Both the position numbers and the translations under genes were made by a program. A stretch of DNA of 6,807 bases from Ruminococcus sp. UBA3855 (GTDB taxonomy: Bacteria; Bacillota; Clostridia; Oscillospirales; Ruminococcaceae): NCBI GenBank assembly GCA_002392545.1, contig DGHF01000004.1:1-6807 (forward strand), written 5' to 3'. The notes beneath the pieces were generated by a model. That model was not told the origin of the DNA, did not search any database, and worked only from the letters and a program-made list of their open reading frames with translations. Below, piece by piece: positions 1 to 6,506 of this stretch (positions are counted from its first letter, which is position 1; the number at the start of each line of letters is the position of its first letter).

Positions 1-782
1 GAGCAGGAAATGTACTGAGAGATATTATTGATTCAGGAAAATTTCCTGTCGTCAGGCTGACAAAAATTTTCCGTCAGGCACAGTCAAGCCAGATTATCAT
101 GAATGCTCACAGAATCAACAAGGGAGAATTTCCGAACCTCAAAAATCAGCGTGGGACAGACTTTTTCTTTATTGAATGTGAAGAGCCTGAACAGGCTGCC
201 AATGAAATTATCGGGCTTGTCAAGTCGAGACTGCCGAAATACTGCCATGTGAATCCGGCTGACATTCAGGTTTTAACACCCATGCAGAGGGGCGTTATCG
301 GTGTGGCTAATCTCAATCAGCTTTTACAGCAAAATCTGAATCCGGCACAATCATGGTTATCTCGTGGCGGTCGGACTTATCGCCTGCATGATAAGGTCAT
401 GCAGATTAAAAATAATTATGATAAAGAAGTTTTTAACGGCGATATCGGCATGATTTCAGACGTTAACACGATTGACAGGGAACTGACCGTTCAGTTTGAA
501 AACAGATTTGTTAAGTATGATATTACGGACTTAGACGAGCTTGTTCATGCTTATGCGATTACAATTCATAAGTCGCAGGGTTCGGAATATCCAATTGTCG
601 TAATGCCTGTCATGATGACACATTTCATCATGCTACAGCGAAATTTAATCTATACCGGAATCACCAGAGCGAAGAAAATGCTGGTTCTTGTCGGTACGAA
701 AAAAGCCGTTGCTTATGCTGTCAAGCATATCACAGTCACAAAGCGGAACACAAAATTGAAAGAACGCTTGAAAAATGCCTGA
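1..782 (+). CDS. recD2: RecD2-like SF1B DNA helicase, C-terminal part (5' end outside window)
   Basis: The reading frame is open from the window edge (first full codon at 3) to TGA at 780-782, giving 259 residues of a family usually about 740 long; the N-terminal helix-hairpin-helix region and Walker motifs are therefore outside. What is visible is the second motor half. RLTKIFRQAQ at about 54-83 is the motif IV region with its conserved arginine. A VMQIKNNYDKEVFNGD segment at about 396-443 is the characteristic SH3-like insertion of RecD2. YAITIHKSQGSEY at about 552-590 is motif V, and NLIYTGITRAKK at about 642-677 is motif VI with the arginine finger (UvrD_C_2 fold). The family unwinds DNA 5' to 3' using ATP and acts in repair and recombination, without RecBC in many Firmicutes. 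The internal ATG at 99 is only a methionine inside the domain, not the start. It is in the same direction as hsdR, 57 nt upstream, with no terminator between. A conjugative TraA-type helicase is less likely. Confidence 0.86.
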   Translation, partial: AGNVLRDIIDSGKFPVVRLTKIFRQAQSSQIIMNAHRINKGEFPNLKNQRGTDFFFIECEEPEQAANEIIGLVKSRLPKYCHVNPADIQVLTPMQRGVIGVANLNQLLQQNLNPAQSWLSRGGRTYRLHDKVMQIKNNYDKEVFNGDIGMISDVNTIDRELTVQFENRFVKYDITDLDELVHAYAITIHKSQGSEYPIVVMPVMMTHFIMLQRNLIYTGITRAKKMLVLVGTKKAVAYAVKHITVTKRNTKLKERLKNA

Positions 783-796
783 TTTTGTGGTATAAT
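768..796 (+). promoter_or_regulatory. Sigma-A-type promoter for the hsdRMS operon
   Basis: A -35 box TTGAAA (768-773, 5 of 6 consensus) is followed after exactly 17 nt by a perfect -10 box TATAAT (791-796). A TG dinucleotide at 788-789 makes it an extended -10 (TGGTATAAT). The -35 lies inside the last codons of the upstream helicase gene. Transcription would start near 803, leaving a leader of about 37 nt before the hsdR ATG. I see no operator-like palindrome in the leader. Confidence 0.82.
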
Positions 797-823
797 GGAA
801 AATGAAGTATTGTATTAAGATAT

Positions 824-833
824 AGGAGAGGGG
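824..833 (+). promoter_or_regulatory. Ribosome binding site of hsdR
   Basis: The purine-rich run AGGAGAGGGG lies 6 nt before the ATG at 840 (counting from its 3' end) and is complementary to the anti-Shine-Dalgarno sequence. It supports 840 as the start of hsdR, in agreement with the typical N-terminus of the family. Confidence 0.8.
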
Positions 834-839
834 ATTATC

Positions 840-3590
840 ATGCTGCCAGAAGAAAAAGCTCGCAAAAGGATAGACGCTTTTTTGGACAATGCCGGATGGA
901 TTGTTGTACCCAGAGAGGAATTTACACCCAATCATCCGACAGCATTAATGGAAGCACTTATGCTCGGCAATACCGAAAGCGATTATCTTTTATTCATTGA
1001 TGGAAAAGCCATTGCTGTTTTGGAAGCCAAACGTGAAGAAAACGAGTTAAAAGCGGATGTGGAAACACAGGCGGAACAGTATGCACATACTCCGCAAAAA
1101 TGGTATGGCTTGTGGTGTAATGGCTTTATTCCTCTTGTATATATGTCCAATGGGAAAAAGATTCTTTATAAAAATCTGTTTGCCAATCAAACTGAATATA
1201 TCGAAATTGATGATATGCATTCTCCAAAGGAAATGTTGCGTTTAATCAATCAGACCTCTGATTACGGCGCACTGCCAAAATTAAACCAAGGAACACTGCG
1301 TGACTGTCAATATCATGCGGAAAACAGGTTTGAAGAATGTTTGAGAAACGGAAAAAGGAAACATCTCGCAGTACTTGCAACAGGAAGCGGTAAAACGTAT
1401 CTTGCCTGCCTTGCAAGCTATCGGCTATTAAACTACACATCTGTAAAGAGAGTACTGTTTCTGGTAGACCGCAATAATCTCGCCCGACAGACAGAAAGTG
1501 AGTTCAGCCAGTTTAACCTGACAGAGAAGCAAGTGGAACTTAGTTCCCTGTATCTTATCAAACGACTTCGCAGAGAAAATGATATTAAGGCAACTGTGGT
1601 CATCTCTACAATTCAAAAACTGTATGCGGTCATGACAGGACAGCAAATTTCTGATGAAAACGAAGATGCTGAAGATGAAAATAATACTGCTATTGAAGAT
1701 AGAAGCTTAGATGAAACTGTTCATCTTGGCAATCATGTAAAGCTCCCCCATGATTATTTTGATTTTATCATTGTGGATGAATGCCATCGTTCTATCTATG
1801 GAAAGTGGAAAGCAGTGCTTGACTACTTCAATAAGGCAATTATCCTCGGACTGACGGCTACGCCCACACCGGAAGCGGAGGCATTTTTTAACAGAAATTA
1901 TGTCGAACAGTATACAATTGAGAAATCTGAAGATGATGGAGTAAATGTTCCTGCCCGAATTTATCGCATTGTTACAGAAATAACAGAGCATGGCGGTTCT
2001 ATCAAAGCAGGAACGACTGTGCAGGAAACTGTCAGGCGAACTGGGAAATTAAAATCATATACTGCACAGCGACAAGTGGAATATGATTCATCAGCACTGG
2101 ACAGAACTGTCGTCAACCGCAGTCAGATTATTGAAGTACTGACAAGATTCAAGGAATCCATCTACCGTGATTTATATCCGGACAGAGAGGTTTCTTGGGA
2201 GTCTATTCCCAAAACGCTGATATTTGCAAAAGATGATAATCATGCAACAGAAATAGTTGAGGCAGTAAAAGAAGTATTTAAGACAGAATTTCCTGATGAA
2301 ATTTTACCAGAAGGGTTTGTACAGAAAATTACATACTCTGCCGGAGATTCCAATGCACTAATCAGGGATTTCCGAACAGAGAAAGAATTCCGCATTGCAG
2401 TCACAGTTACACTTGTAGCTACAGGAACGGATGTTAAGCCGCTTGAAATTGTCCTGTTCATGAAAGATGTTCAGTCAGATGTGCTGTACACACAGATGAA
2501 GGGTCGTGGTTGCCGTACCATTTCCGAGGACAAACTCAAAGAAGTAACTCCCAATGCGAACTTTAAAGAGTGCTATTATATCGTAGATGCTGTCGGTGTG
2601 ACAGAACATGAAAAGAAAATTCCAAAAGTAAATCCTGTTTCGGGAACAGGCAAAAAGCTGACTCTGTTTGAAGTTTTGGAACATCTTTCACATAAGGAGC
2701 TGAGTGATGATAACCTGATGCTGCTCCGTGATTATTGTGCAAGCATTCACAACCGCTATGAAAATAATCCGCTGTTTGGGTATCATCTGACAGAATTTAT
2801 GAATGATTATGGATTCTCACCAAAAGATATTTCTGTGTCTGTTCGTGATGCATTTGACAGAAATTTGCTTCCTCCGTTTATTAGTCCGTCTGATGAAAAC
2901 CGGACAAGATGGCAGTTGATTGCAAGGCTGATGAACAATATTTCAGCAAGAAAGAAACTGCTGGAACTGCACAAAGGATACCTCGCTATTACAGAAGAAG
3001 ACCCCGACAAGCTGATTTCTGCCGGATTTTCCGTAGAAACTGCAAAAGAATACATCGAAAATTTTCAGAAATACATTTTAGAGCATAAGGACGATATTGA
3101 GGCTTTGCGTATTATTTATAACTCCGAAGATACACTCATTACCAGCTCCATGCTTTATGATTTAAGCGAAAAACTGCTGTTGGAAGATAAGCATTTCAGT
3201 GCAGAAGCATTGTGGAAATATTACCGCACACTCAATGCCAGTGCTGTCGATGAACTGGATGAAAAGTCAAATACCAGATTATTGACAAATCTGATACAGC
3301 TTGTACGCTATGCTTACGGAAAAAGTCAGAAACTTACAACTCTGATGAATGGTTTTGTACAGCGGTTTAATCTGTACTGTGGTCAGACACAGCGTTCACT
3401 CTCCGAAGAACAGGTCAGTGTCATGCGGCAAATCGCCGAATATATCGTCAGTGAAGGAGCAGTTTCTGCAATCGAACTCAATCAGTCAGATGCTGACCTC
3501 TGGCGCAAAGGAATCAGGGCATTTGGCAATATTACTATGCTGAATGCCGAAATGAATGCATTATCAAGAATTTTATTAAAGGTGGCGTAA
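840..3590 (+). CDS. hsdR: Type I restriction endonuclease, HsdR (R) subunit, EcoEI-like
   Basis: This 916-residue protein is the motor and nuclease subunit of a type I restriction complex: it binds HsdM/HsdS, translocates DNA using ATP and cuts unmethylated DNA far from the site. The N-terminal nuclease is of PD-(D/E)xK type, with D48, E62-A-K64 and the RecB-like Q77xxxY81 motif. Two RecA-like helicase lobes follow: Walker A ATGSGKT (180-186), motif Ia VLFLVDRNNLARQ (205-217), DEAD-box-type motif II VDECH (312-316), motif III GLTATP (337-342), motif IV KTLIFAKDDNHAT (458-470), motif V around VATGTDV (526-532), and motif VI QMKGRGCR (552-559) with the arginine finger. An acidic linker (about 271-291) precedes motif II. 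The helical C-terminus (about 640-910) fits the EcoEI_R_C domain, which binds the methylase core. No frameshift or missing catalytic residue is seen. It has its own promoter and a good ribosome binding site, and is followed 4 nt later by hsdM. The length is normal for type IB-like R subunits. Confidence 0.96.
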   Translation: MLPEEKARKRIDAFLDNAGWIVVPREEFTPNHPTALMEALMLGNTESDYLLFIDGKAIAVLEAKREENELKADVETQAEQYAHTPQKWYGLWCNGFIPLVYMSNGKKILYKNLFANQTEYIEIDDMHSPKEMLRLINQTSDYGALPKLNQGTLRDCQYHAENRFEECLRNGKRKHLAVLATGSGKTYLACLASYRLLNYTSVKRVLFLVDRNNLARQTESEFSQFNLTEKQVELSSLYLIKRLRRENDIKATVVISTIQKLYAVMTGQQISDENEDAEDENNTAIEDRSLDETVHLGNHVKLPHDYFDFIIVDECHRSIYGKWKAVLDYFNKAIILGLTATPTPEAEAFFNRNYVEQYTIEKSEDDGVNVPARIYRIVTEITEHGGSIKAGTTVQETVRRTGKLKSYTAQRQVEYDSSALDRTVVNRSQIIEVLTRFKESIYRDLYPDREVSWESIPKTLIFAKDDNHATEIVEAVKEVFKTEFPDEILPEGFVQKITYSAGDSNALIRDFRTEKEFRIAVTVTLVATGTDVKPLEIVLFMKDVQSDVLYTQMKGRGCRTISEDKLKEVTPNANFKECYYIVDAVGVTEHEKKIPKVNPVSGTGKKLTLFEVLEHLSHKELSDDNLMLLRDYCASIHNRYENNPLFGYHLTEFMNDYGFSPKDISVSVRDAFDRNLLPPFISPSDENRTRWQLIARLMNNISARKKLLELHKGYLAITEEDPDKLISAGFSVETAKEYIENFQKYILEHKDDIEALRIIYNSEDTLITSSMLYDLSEKLLLEDKHFSAEALWKYYRTLNASAVDELDEKSNTRLLTNLIQLVRYAYGKSQKLTTLMNGFVQRFNLYCGQTQRSLSEEQVSVMRQIAEYIVSEGAVSAIELNQSDADLWRKGIRAFGNITMLNAEMNALSRILLKVA

Positions 3591-3594
3591 ATCA

Positions 3595-5013
3595 ATGGCA
3601 ACACAGAAAACAGAAGATGCTCTTCTGAAAAAAGTATGGAATATCGCAAATGTCATGTCTGCTGCTGGTGTAGGATTTACTGACTATATCACACAGCTTA
3701 CTTATATTCTGTTTCTCAAAATGGATGCAGAAAAAGAAGAACTGGGACTGAAAAGCACTCTGCCGGACGGCTGTAAATGGAAAGACCTTATTGAATATGA
3801 TGGTGATGACCTTGTAAAGGAATACGAAAGGATACTTGCAAAGCTTGCCAAACAAAGCGGTCTGATTGGTACAATTTTTACCAAAGCGTCCAATAAGATT
3901 GACCGCCCTGTACATCTGAAGCAAGTTCTTGATATGGTATCGGGAGAAAACTGGTACATGATGGAGGGCGATTTCAAGGGCGCAGTCTATGAAGGCATTC
4001 TCGAAAAGAATGGTCAGGATAAAAAAAGCGGCGCAGGACAATATTTTACCCCCCGTGCGCTCATCAAAGCGATTGTAGATGTTGTCAATCCACAGATTGG
4101 CGAAACTGTCGGCGACCCCTGCTGCGGAACAGCCGGATTTCTGCTTGCTGCCTATGACCATATGCGTGTACAAAGCAAGGATTCCAGAAAACAGAAATTT
4201 CTGAAAAACAATGCTCTTTTTGGTGCAGATAATACGGCACTCGTTGTCACGCTTGCTTCTATGAATCTGTATCTGCATGATATCGGTGTTGAGCAAAGTC
4301 CTGTCATTTATCAGGATTCTTTGCTTGATAAGTCTGACAAGATGTTTGATGTTATTATGACAAATCCGCCTTTCGGCACAAGACCGCAGGGAAGCGGAGC
4401 TGTATCTGCTGTAAGAACTGAATTTATTGAAACATCAGATAATCAGGTGAACTTCTTACAGCATATCATGTCAATTGTAAAAACAGGCGGACGTGTGGGA
4501 GTTGTTCTGCCGGACAGCGTATTGACTGACGGTGATTCCACTAAGAAAGTCCGTGACAAGCTGTTGAAAGGCTTTAATCTGCATACCATTCTGCGCCTGC
4601 CGACTGGTATTTTCTATGCGAACGGTGTCAAGACAAATGTGCTGTTCTTTGATAAGGGCAAGCCTACAAAGGATATTTGGGTGTACGATTACCGCACGGG
4701 CATTCACCACACAATGGCGCAGAAGCCCATGACAAGGGTGCATCTTGATGAATTTGTCGAGTGCTACTGTTCAGGGCATATGCAGGACAGAACAGAAACT
4801 TATTCCGCTAAGAACCCAAACGGCAGATGGCGCAGGTTTACAGCGGAGGAAGTGGCACAGCGTGAAGACCTAAATTTCAAATGGATTGACCTCACCGAAG
4901 AGGACGAGCGCACAGTCGGAGAAATTATAGACGATATGCAGGAACAGGCGGATATTATCAACAATGCGCTGACAACTCTGCGCAGTATTCTGGGAGGGAT
5001 TCACTTTGATTGA
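3595..5013 (+). CDS. hsdM: Type I DNA methyltransferase, HsdM (M) subunit (N6-adenine)
   Basis: This 472-residue protein transfers a methyl group from S-adenosylmethionine to adenine N6 in the target sequence; two copies join one HsdS to form the modification enzyme and the core of the restriction complex. Residues about 8-130 are the helical HsdM N-terminal domain, which senses hemimethylated DNA. The SAM-binding region begins with GAGQYFTPR (147-153 and flanks, motif X-like) and DPCCGTAGF (174-182, motif I). The catalytic motif IV is NPPF (257-260), typical of gamma-class N6-adenine methyltransferases. Motif I has alanine at position 180 where many relatives have glycine; I do not think this inactivates it. 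The C-terminus (about 415-472) is probably helical and would contact HsdS. The ATG start is backed by AAGGTGG at 3579-3585, inside the end of hsdR, so its translation is probably coupled to hsdR. Its 3' end overlaps hsdS by 8 nt. Confidence 0.96.
   Translation: MATQKTEDALLKKVWNIANVMSAAGVGFTDYITQLTYILFLKMDAEKEELGLKSTLPDGCKWKDLIEYDGDDLVKEYERILAKLAKQSGLIGTIFTKASNKIDRPVHLKQVLDMVSGENWYMMEGDFKGAVYEGILEKNGQDKKSGAGQYFTPRALIKAIVDVVNPQIGETVGDPCCGTAGFLLAAYDHMRVQSKDSRKQKFLKNNALFGADNTALVVTLASMNLYLHDIGVEQSPVIYQDSLLDKSDKMFDVIMTNPPFGTRPQGSGAVSAVRTEFIETSDNQVNFLQHIMSIVKTGGRVGVVLPDSVLTDGDSTKKVRDKLLKGFNLHTILRLPTGIFYANGVKTNVLFFDKGKPTKDIWVYDYRTGIHHTMAQKPMTRVHLDEFVECYCSGHMQDRTETYSAKNPNGRWRRFTAEEVAQREDLNFKWIDLTEEDERTVGEIIDDMQEQADIINNALTTLRSILGGIHFD
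4992..5008 (+). promoter_or_regulatory. Ribosome binding site and TTG start of hsdS inside the hsdM 3' end
   Basis: GGGAGGG at 4992-4998 stands 7 nt before a TTG codon at 5006-5008. No ATG or GTG lies at a suitable distance, and the protein from TTG (IDTKALRSRVLDLAIRGKL) matches the expected N-terminal helix of an HsdS. The site lies entirely within hsdM codons; hsdM terminates at 5011-5013, so ribosomes ending hsdM can restart on hsdS. The weaker TTG may keep HsdS below HsdM, fitting the M2S1 stoichiometry, but this is inference. Confidence 0.82.
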
Positions 5014-6427
5014 TACAAAAGCACTGCGGAGCAGAGTTCTTGATTTGGCAATTCGTGGGAAACTGACCGAACAGCTTGAAAGTGACGGCACGGCAGAGGA
5101 ATTATATCAGCAGATTCAGACTGAAAAACAGAAACTCATCAAAGAGAAAAAAATCAAAAAAGAAAAGCCCTTGCCACCAATCAAGCCGGAAGAAGTGCCG
5201 TTTGAGATTCCAAGTAATTGGAAATTTGTAAAATTCTGCAATATTATTTCACTACAATCAGGACAAGACTTGCAGAAAAATGAATATAATGATACTCGTT
5301 CTGGAATTCCTTATATAACAGGAGCAAGCAATTATCAATTTGATGGTTCTTTACTCATTAACAGATGGACTGAAACTCCAAAAGCATTTGCTGAAAAGGG
5401 TGATATCCTTCTAAGTTGTAAAGGGACAGTTGGAAAAATTACTATTCTTACAATTGATAAAGTCCATATTGCAAGGCAGATAATGGGAATTAGGTCATAC
5501 ATTTCTGACAATATTTTTATTTCTCTCTTTGTTCAATCAAAAGTAAATGGTATTATTTCAGCATCAAAAGGACTTATTCCCGGAATTGAAAGAAAAGATA
5601 TACTCAATATGGAATTCCCCCTCCCACCCCTCGCCGAACAAAAGCGCATTGTTGCTCGTGTGGAGGAAATTTTCCGTATTCTCGATACCATTGATAAAGC
5701 ACAGGAGAAGTATTCTGCCGATGTGGAGAGCCTGAAAGCAAAGCTCATCACAGCAGGCATTCAGGGAAAACTCACAGAACAGCTTGAAAGTGACGGTACA
5801 GCAGAGGAATTATATCAGCAGATTCAGACTGAAAAACAGAAACTCATCAAAGAGGGAAAAATCAAAAAAGAAAAGCCCTTGCCATCAATCAAGCCGGAGG
5901 AAGTGCCGTTTGAGATTCCGAGTAGTTGGAAGTGGGTGCGACTGAAATCGCTAGGACAATTCAGTAGCGGAAAAACTCCTTCAATGGCAGAATCAGCATT
6001 TTGGGATGGCTCTATTGCGTGGGTGTCTTCAAAAGACATGAAGAAAACAGTTATCACAGATTCTGAAATGCACGTAACAGAGTTAGCAGCAAAAGACATG
6101 AAAATCTATCCTGCTGGAACACTGCTTTTAGTTGCAAGAAGTGGCATTCTGCGTCATTCGCTTCCTCTTTGTGTATTGGGTGTTGAAAGCACAATTAATC
6201 AAGACATAAAAGCATTTTCGCTTTATGACACTTCATTATCAAAATGGGTGTACTTTGCGCTCAAAGGTTTTGAATCATATATCATTAGAGAACTTGTAAA
6301 AGCGATGACTACAGTCGAAAGCTTGAAATTTGAAGAATTTTCAAATATGCTTATCCCTCTCCCGCCTCTCGCCGAGCAAAAGCGCATTGCTGATAAACTG
6401 GATGAACTGTTGATAGCGATGCAGTAA
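5006..6427 (+). CDS. hsdS: Type I restriction-modification specificity subunit, HsdS (two recognition domains)
   Basis: This 473-residue protein gives the system its DNA specificity and scaffolds two HsdM and two HsdR subunits. It is built as two similar halves. Each half has a conserved helical stretch (GKLTEQLESDGTAEELYQQ and onward; residues about 18-71 and 254-307), a target recognition domain (about 72-205 and 308-451), and the boundary motif LPPLAEQKRI (206-215 and 452-461), from which a helix continues. The arrangement predicts a bipartite target with two half-sites separated by a fixed spacer set by the central helix (about 210-255); the sequence itself cannot be read off. The first recognition domain starts with a typical SGQDLQKNEYND segment, the second with SSGKTPSMAESAFWDGS. 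The protein ends soon after the second LPPLAEQKRI motif, which fits the circularly permuted design of the family rather than a truncation. It starts at TTG and overlaps hsdM by 8 nt. The EcoAI-like spacer sequences argue for type IB. Length is short of EcoAI HsdS but complete in domain content. Confidence 0.95.
   Translation: MIDTKALRSRVLDLAIRGKLTEQLESDGTAEELYQQIQTEKQKLIKEKKIKKEKPLPPIKPEEVPFEIPSNWKFVKFCNIISLQSGQDLQKNEYNDTRSGIPYITGASNYQFDGSLLINRWTETPKAFAEKGDILLSCKGTVGKITILTIDKVHIARQIMGIRSYISDNIFISLFVQSKVNGIISASKGLIPGIERKDILNMEFPLPPLAEQKRIVARVEEIFRILDTIDKAQEKYSADVESLKAKLITAGIQGKLTEQLESDGTAEELYQQIQTEKQKLIKEGKIKKEKPLPSIKPEEVPFEIPSSWKWVRLKSLGQFSSGKTPSMAESAFWDGSIAWVSSKDMKKTVITDSEMHVTELAAKDMKIYPAGTLLLVARSGILRHSLPLCVLGVESTINQDIKAFSLYDTSLSKWVYFALKGFESYIIRELVKAMTTVESLKFEEFSNMLIPLPPLAEQKRIADKLDELLIAMQ
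5051..5222 (+). repeat. hsdS direct repeat A, copy 1 (proximal conserved region)
   Basis: This 172-bp stretch recurs at 5759-5930 in the same orientation, offset by 708 bp (236 codons, in frame). By hand alignment I count about 13 mismatches (about 92% identity), with a perfect 54-bp run at 5093-5146 and a perfect 28-bp run at 5149-5176. It encodes the charged helical segment before the first recognition domain. Confidence 0.93.
5219..5620 (+). other. HsdS target recognition domain 1 (coding segment)
   Basis: Residues about 72-205 of HsdS lie between the conserved helical repeat and the LPPLAEQKRI boundary. This segment should read one half of the bipartite target. Its base composition is unlike its surroundings: about 31% GC over 5221-5580 by hand count, against about 46% in sampled hsdM lines, which suggests exchange from another source. 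Domain edges are estimates from the repeat boundaries. Confidence 0.8.
5621..5651 (+). repeat. hsdS direct repeat B, copy 1 (LPPLAEQKRI boundary)
   Basis: A 31-bp stretch coding for LPPLAEQKRI recurs at 6359-6389, offset by 738 bp, with 3 mismatches by hand count. It marks the distal edge of recognition domain 1 and the start of the central helix. Confidence 0.85.
5759..5930 (+). repeat. hsdS direct repeat A, copy 2 (central conserved region)
   Basis: This is the second copy of the 172-bp repeat at 5051-5222, in the same orientation and frame. It encodes the segment linking the central helix to recognition domain 2. The protein copies differ by few residues in the aligned core (for example K48/G284 and P58/S294), so the identity at DNA level is more than protein constraint alone would need in the 54-bp perfect run. 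Confidence 0.93.
5927..6358 (+). other. HsdS target recognition domain 2 (coding segment)
   Basis: Residues about 308-451 of HsdS, between repeat A copy 2 and repeat B copy 2, should read the other half-site. It is about 10 codons longer than domain 1 and not visibly similar to it, so the two half-sites probably differ. GC is about 38% over 5941-6300 by hand count, intermediate between domain 1 and hsdM. Segments such as SGKTPS, FWDGSIAWVSSKDMK and VARSGILRHSLP are of the type common in HsdS proteins. Edges are estimates. Confidence 0.8.
6359..6389 (+). repeat. hsdS direct repeat B, copy 2
   Basis: Second copy of the LPPLAEQKRI-coding 31-bp repeat (first copy at 5621-5651, 28 of 31 identical). 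It is followed by only 12 more residues before the stop at 6425-6427. Confidence 0.85.
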
Positions 6428-6438
6428 AGCCACATAAA
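6410..6438 (+). promoter_or_regulatory. Possible weak promoter for the gene at 6507
   Basis: TTGATA (6410-6415, 5 of 6 consensus) is followed after 17 nt by CATAAA (6433-6438, 4 of 6). The -35 box lies in the last codons of hsdS, and transcription would begin near 6445. The match is modest and such pairs arise by chance in AT-rich DNA, so read-through from the hsd promoter is an equally good explanation for expression of the next gene. Confidence 0.28.
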
Positions 6439-6465
6439 GAACATAACCAGAGTTACCACAGACAA

Positions 6466-6490
6466 GCTCCAATGTCAACGCAGACGGAGC
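6466..6490 (+). other. Small imperfect hairpin in the hsdS-downstream gap
   Basis: GCTCC (6466-6470) pairs with GGAGC (6486-6490), and the inner GTC (6474-6476) pairs with GAC (6483-6485), leaving a 3-nt bulge on the 5' side and a 6-nt loop. It lies just before the ribosome binding site of the next gene and is followed by ATTTA, not a T-run, so it does not look like an intrinsic terminator. It may be chance. Confidence 0.3.
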
Positions 6491-6494
6491 ATTT

Positions 6495-6501
6495 AAGGAG
6501 G
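6495..6501 (+). promoter_or_regulatory. Ribosome binding site of the gene at 6507
   Basis: AAGGAGG is an essentially full Shine-Dalgarno sequence, 5 nt before the ATG at 6507. It is the strongest ribosome binding site in the window and fixes the start of the downstream gene. Confidence 0.88.
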
Positions 6502-6506
6502 TCACC

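Noticed and set aside
99..101. ATG at 99 as the start of a short independent helicase gene
   Set aside because: The frame continues upstream to the window edge with helicase sequence (RLTKIFRQAQ), so this methionine is internal.
645..935. A 96-codon minus-strand open frame spanning the recD2-hsdR junction
   Set aside because: It overlaps the helicase motif VI codons, the promoter and the hsdR start, and its product has no recognisable features.
1650..1712. Acidic, low-complexity segment of HsdR as a foreign insertion
   Set aside because: Variable acidic linkers before motif II are common in type I R subunits as I know them, and the flanking helicase motifs are intact and in frame.
3592..4296. 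A 234-codon open frame on the minus strand across hsdM
   Set aside because: It is wholly antisense to well-supported hsdM codons with conserved motifs, is cysteine- and phenylalanine-rich without recognisable domains, and is best explained as a shadow of hsdM codon bias.
5051..6389. hsdS as an invertible, phase-variable specificity locus
   Set aside because: The repeats are direct, not inverted, and no second hsdS, silent recognition-domain cassette or site-specific recombinase lies within the window. A partner outside the window cannot be excluded.
840..6427. A BREX, DISARM or other non-classical defence system in place of a type I restriction operon
   Set aside because: The three genes have the full classical set of HsdR, HsdM and HsdS motifs in a compact operon, with no phosphatase, Lon-like protease or extra helicase between them.
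6466..6490. Intrinsic terminator after hsdS
   Set aside because: The stem is only 5 plus 3 base pairs with a bulge, and it is followed by ATTTAAGGAGG rather than a run of T.
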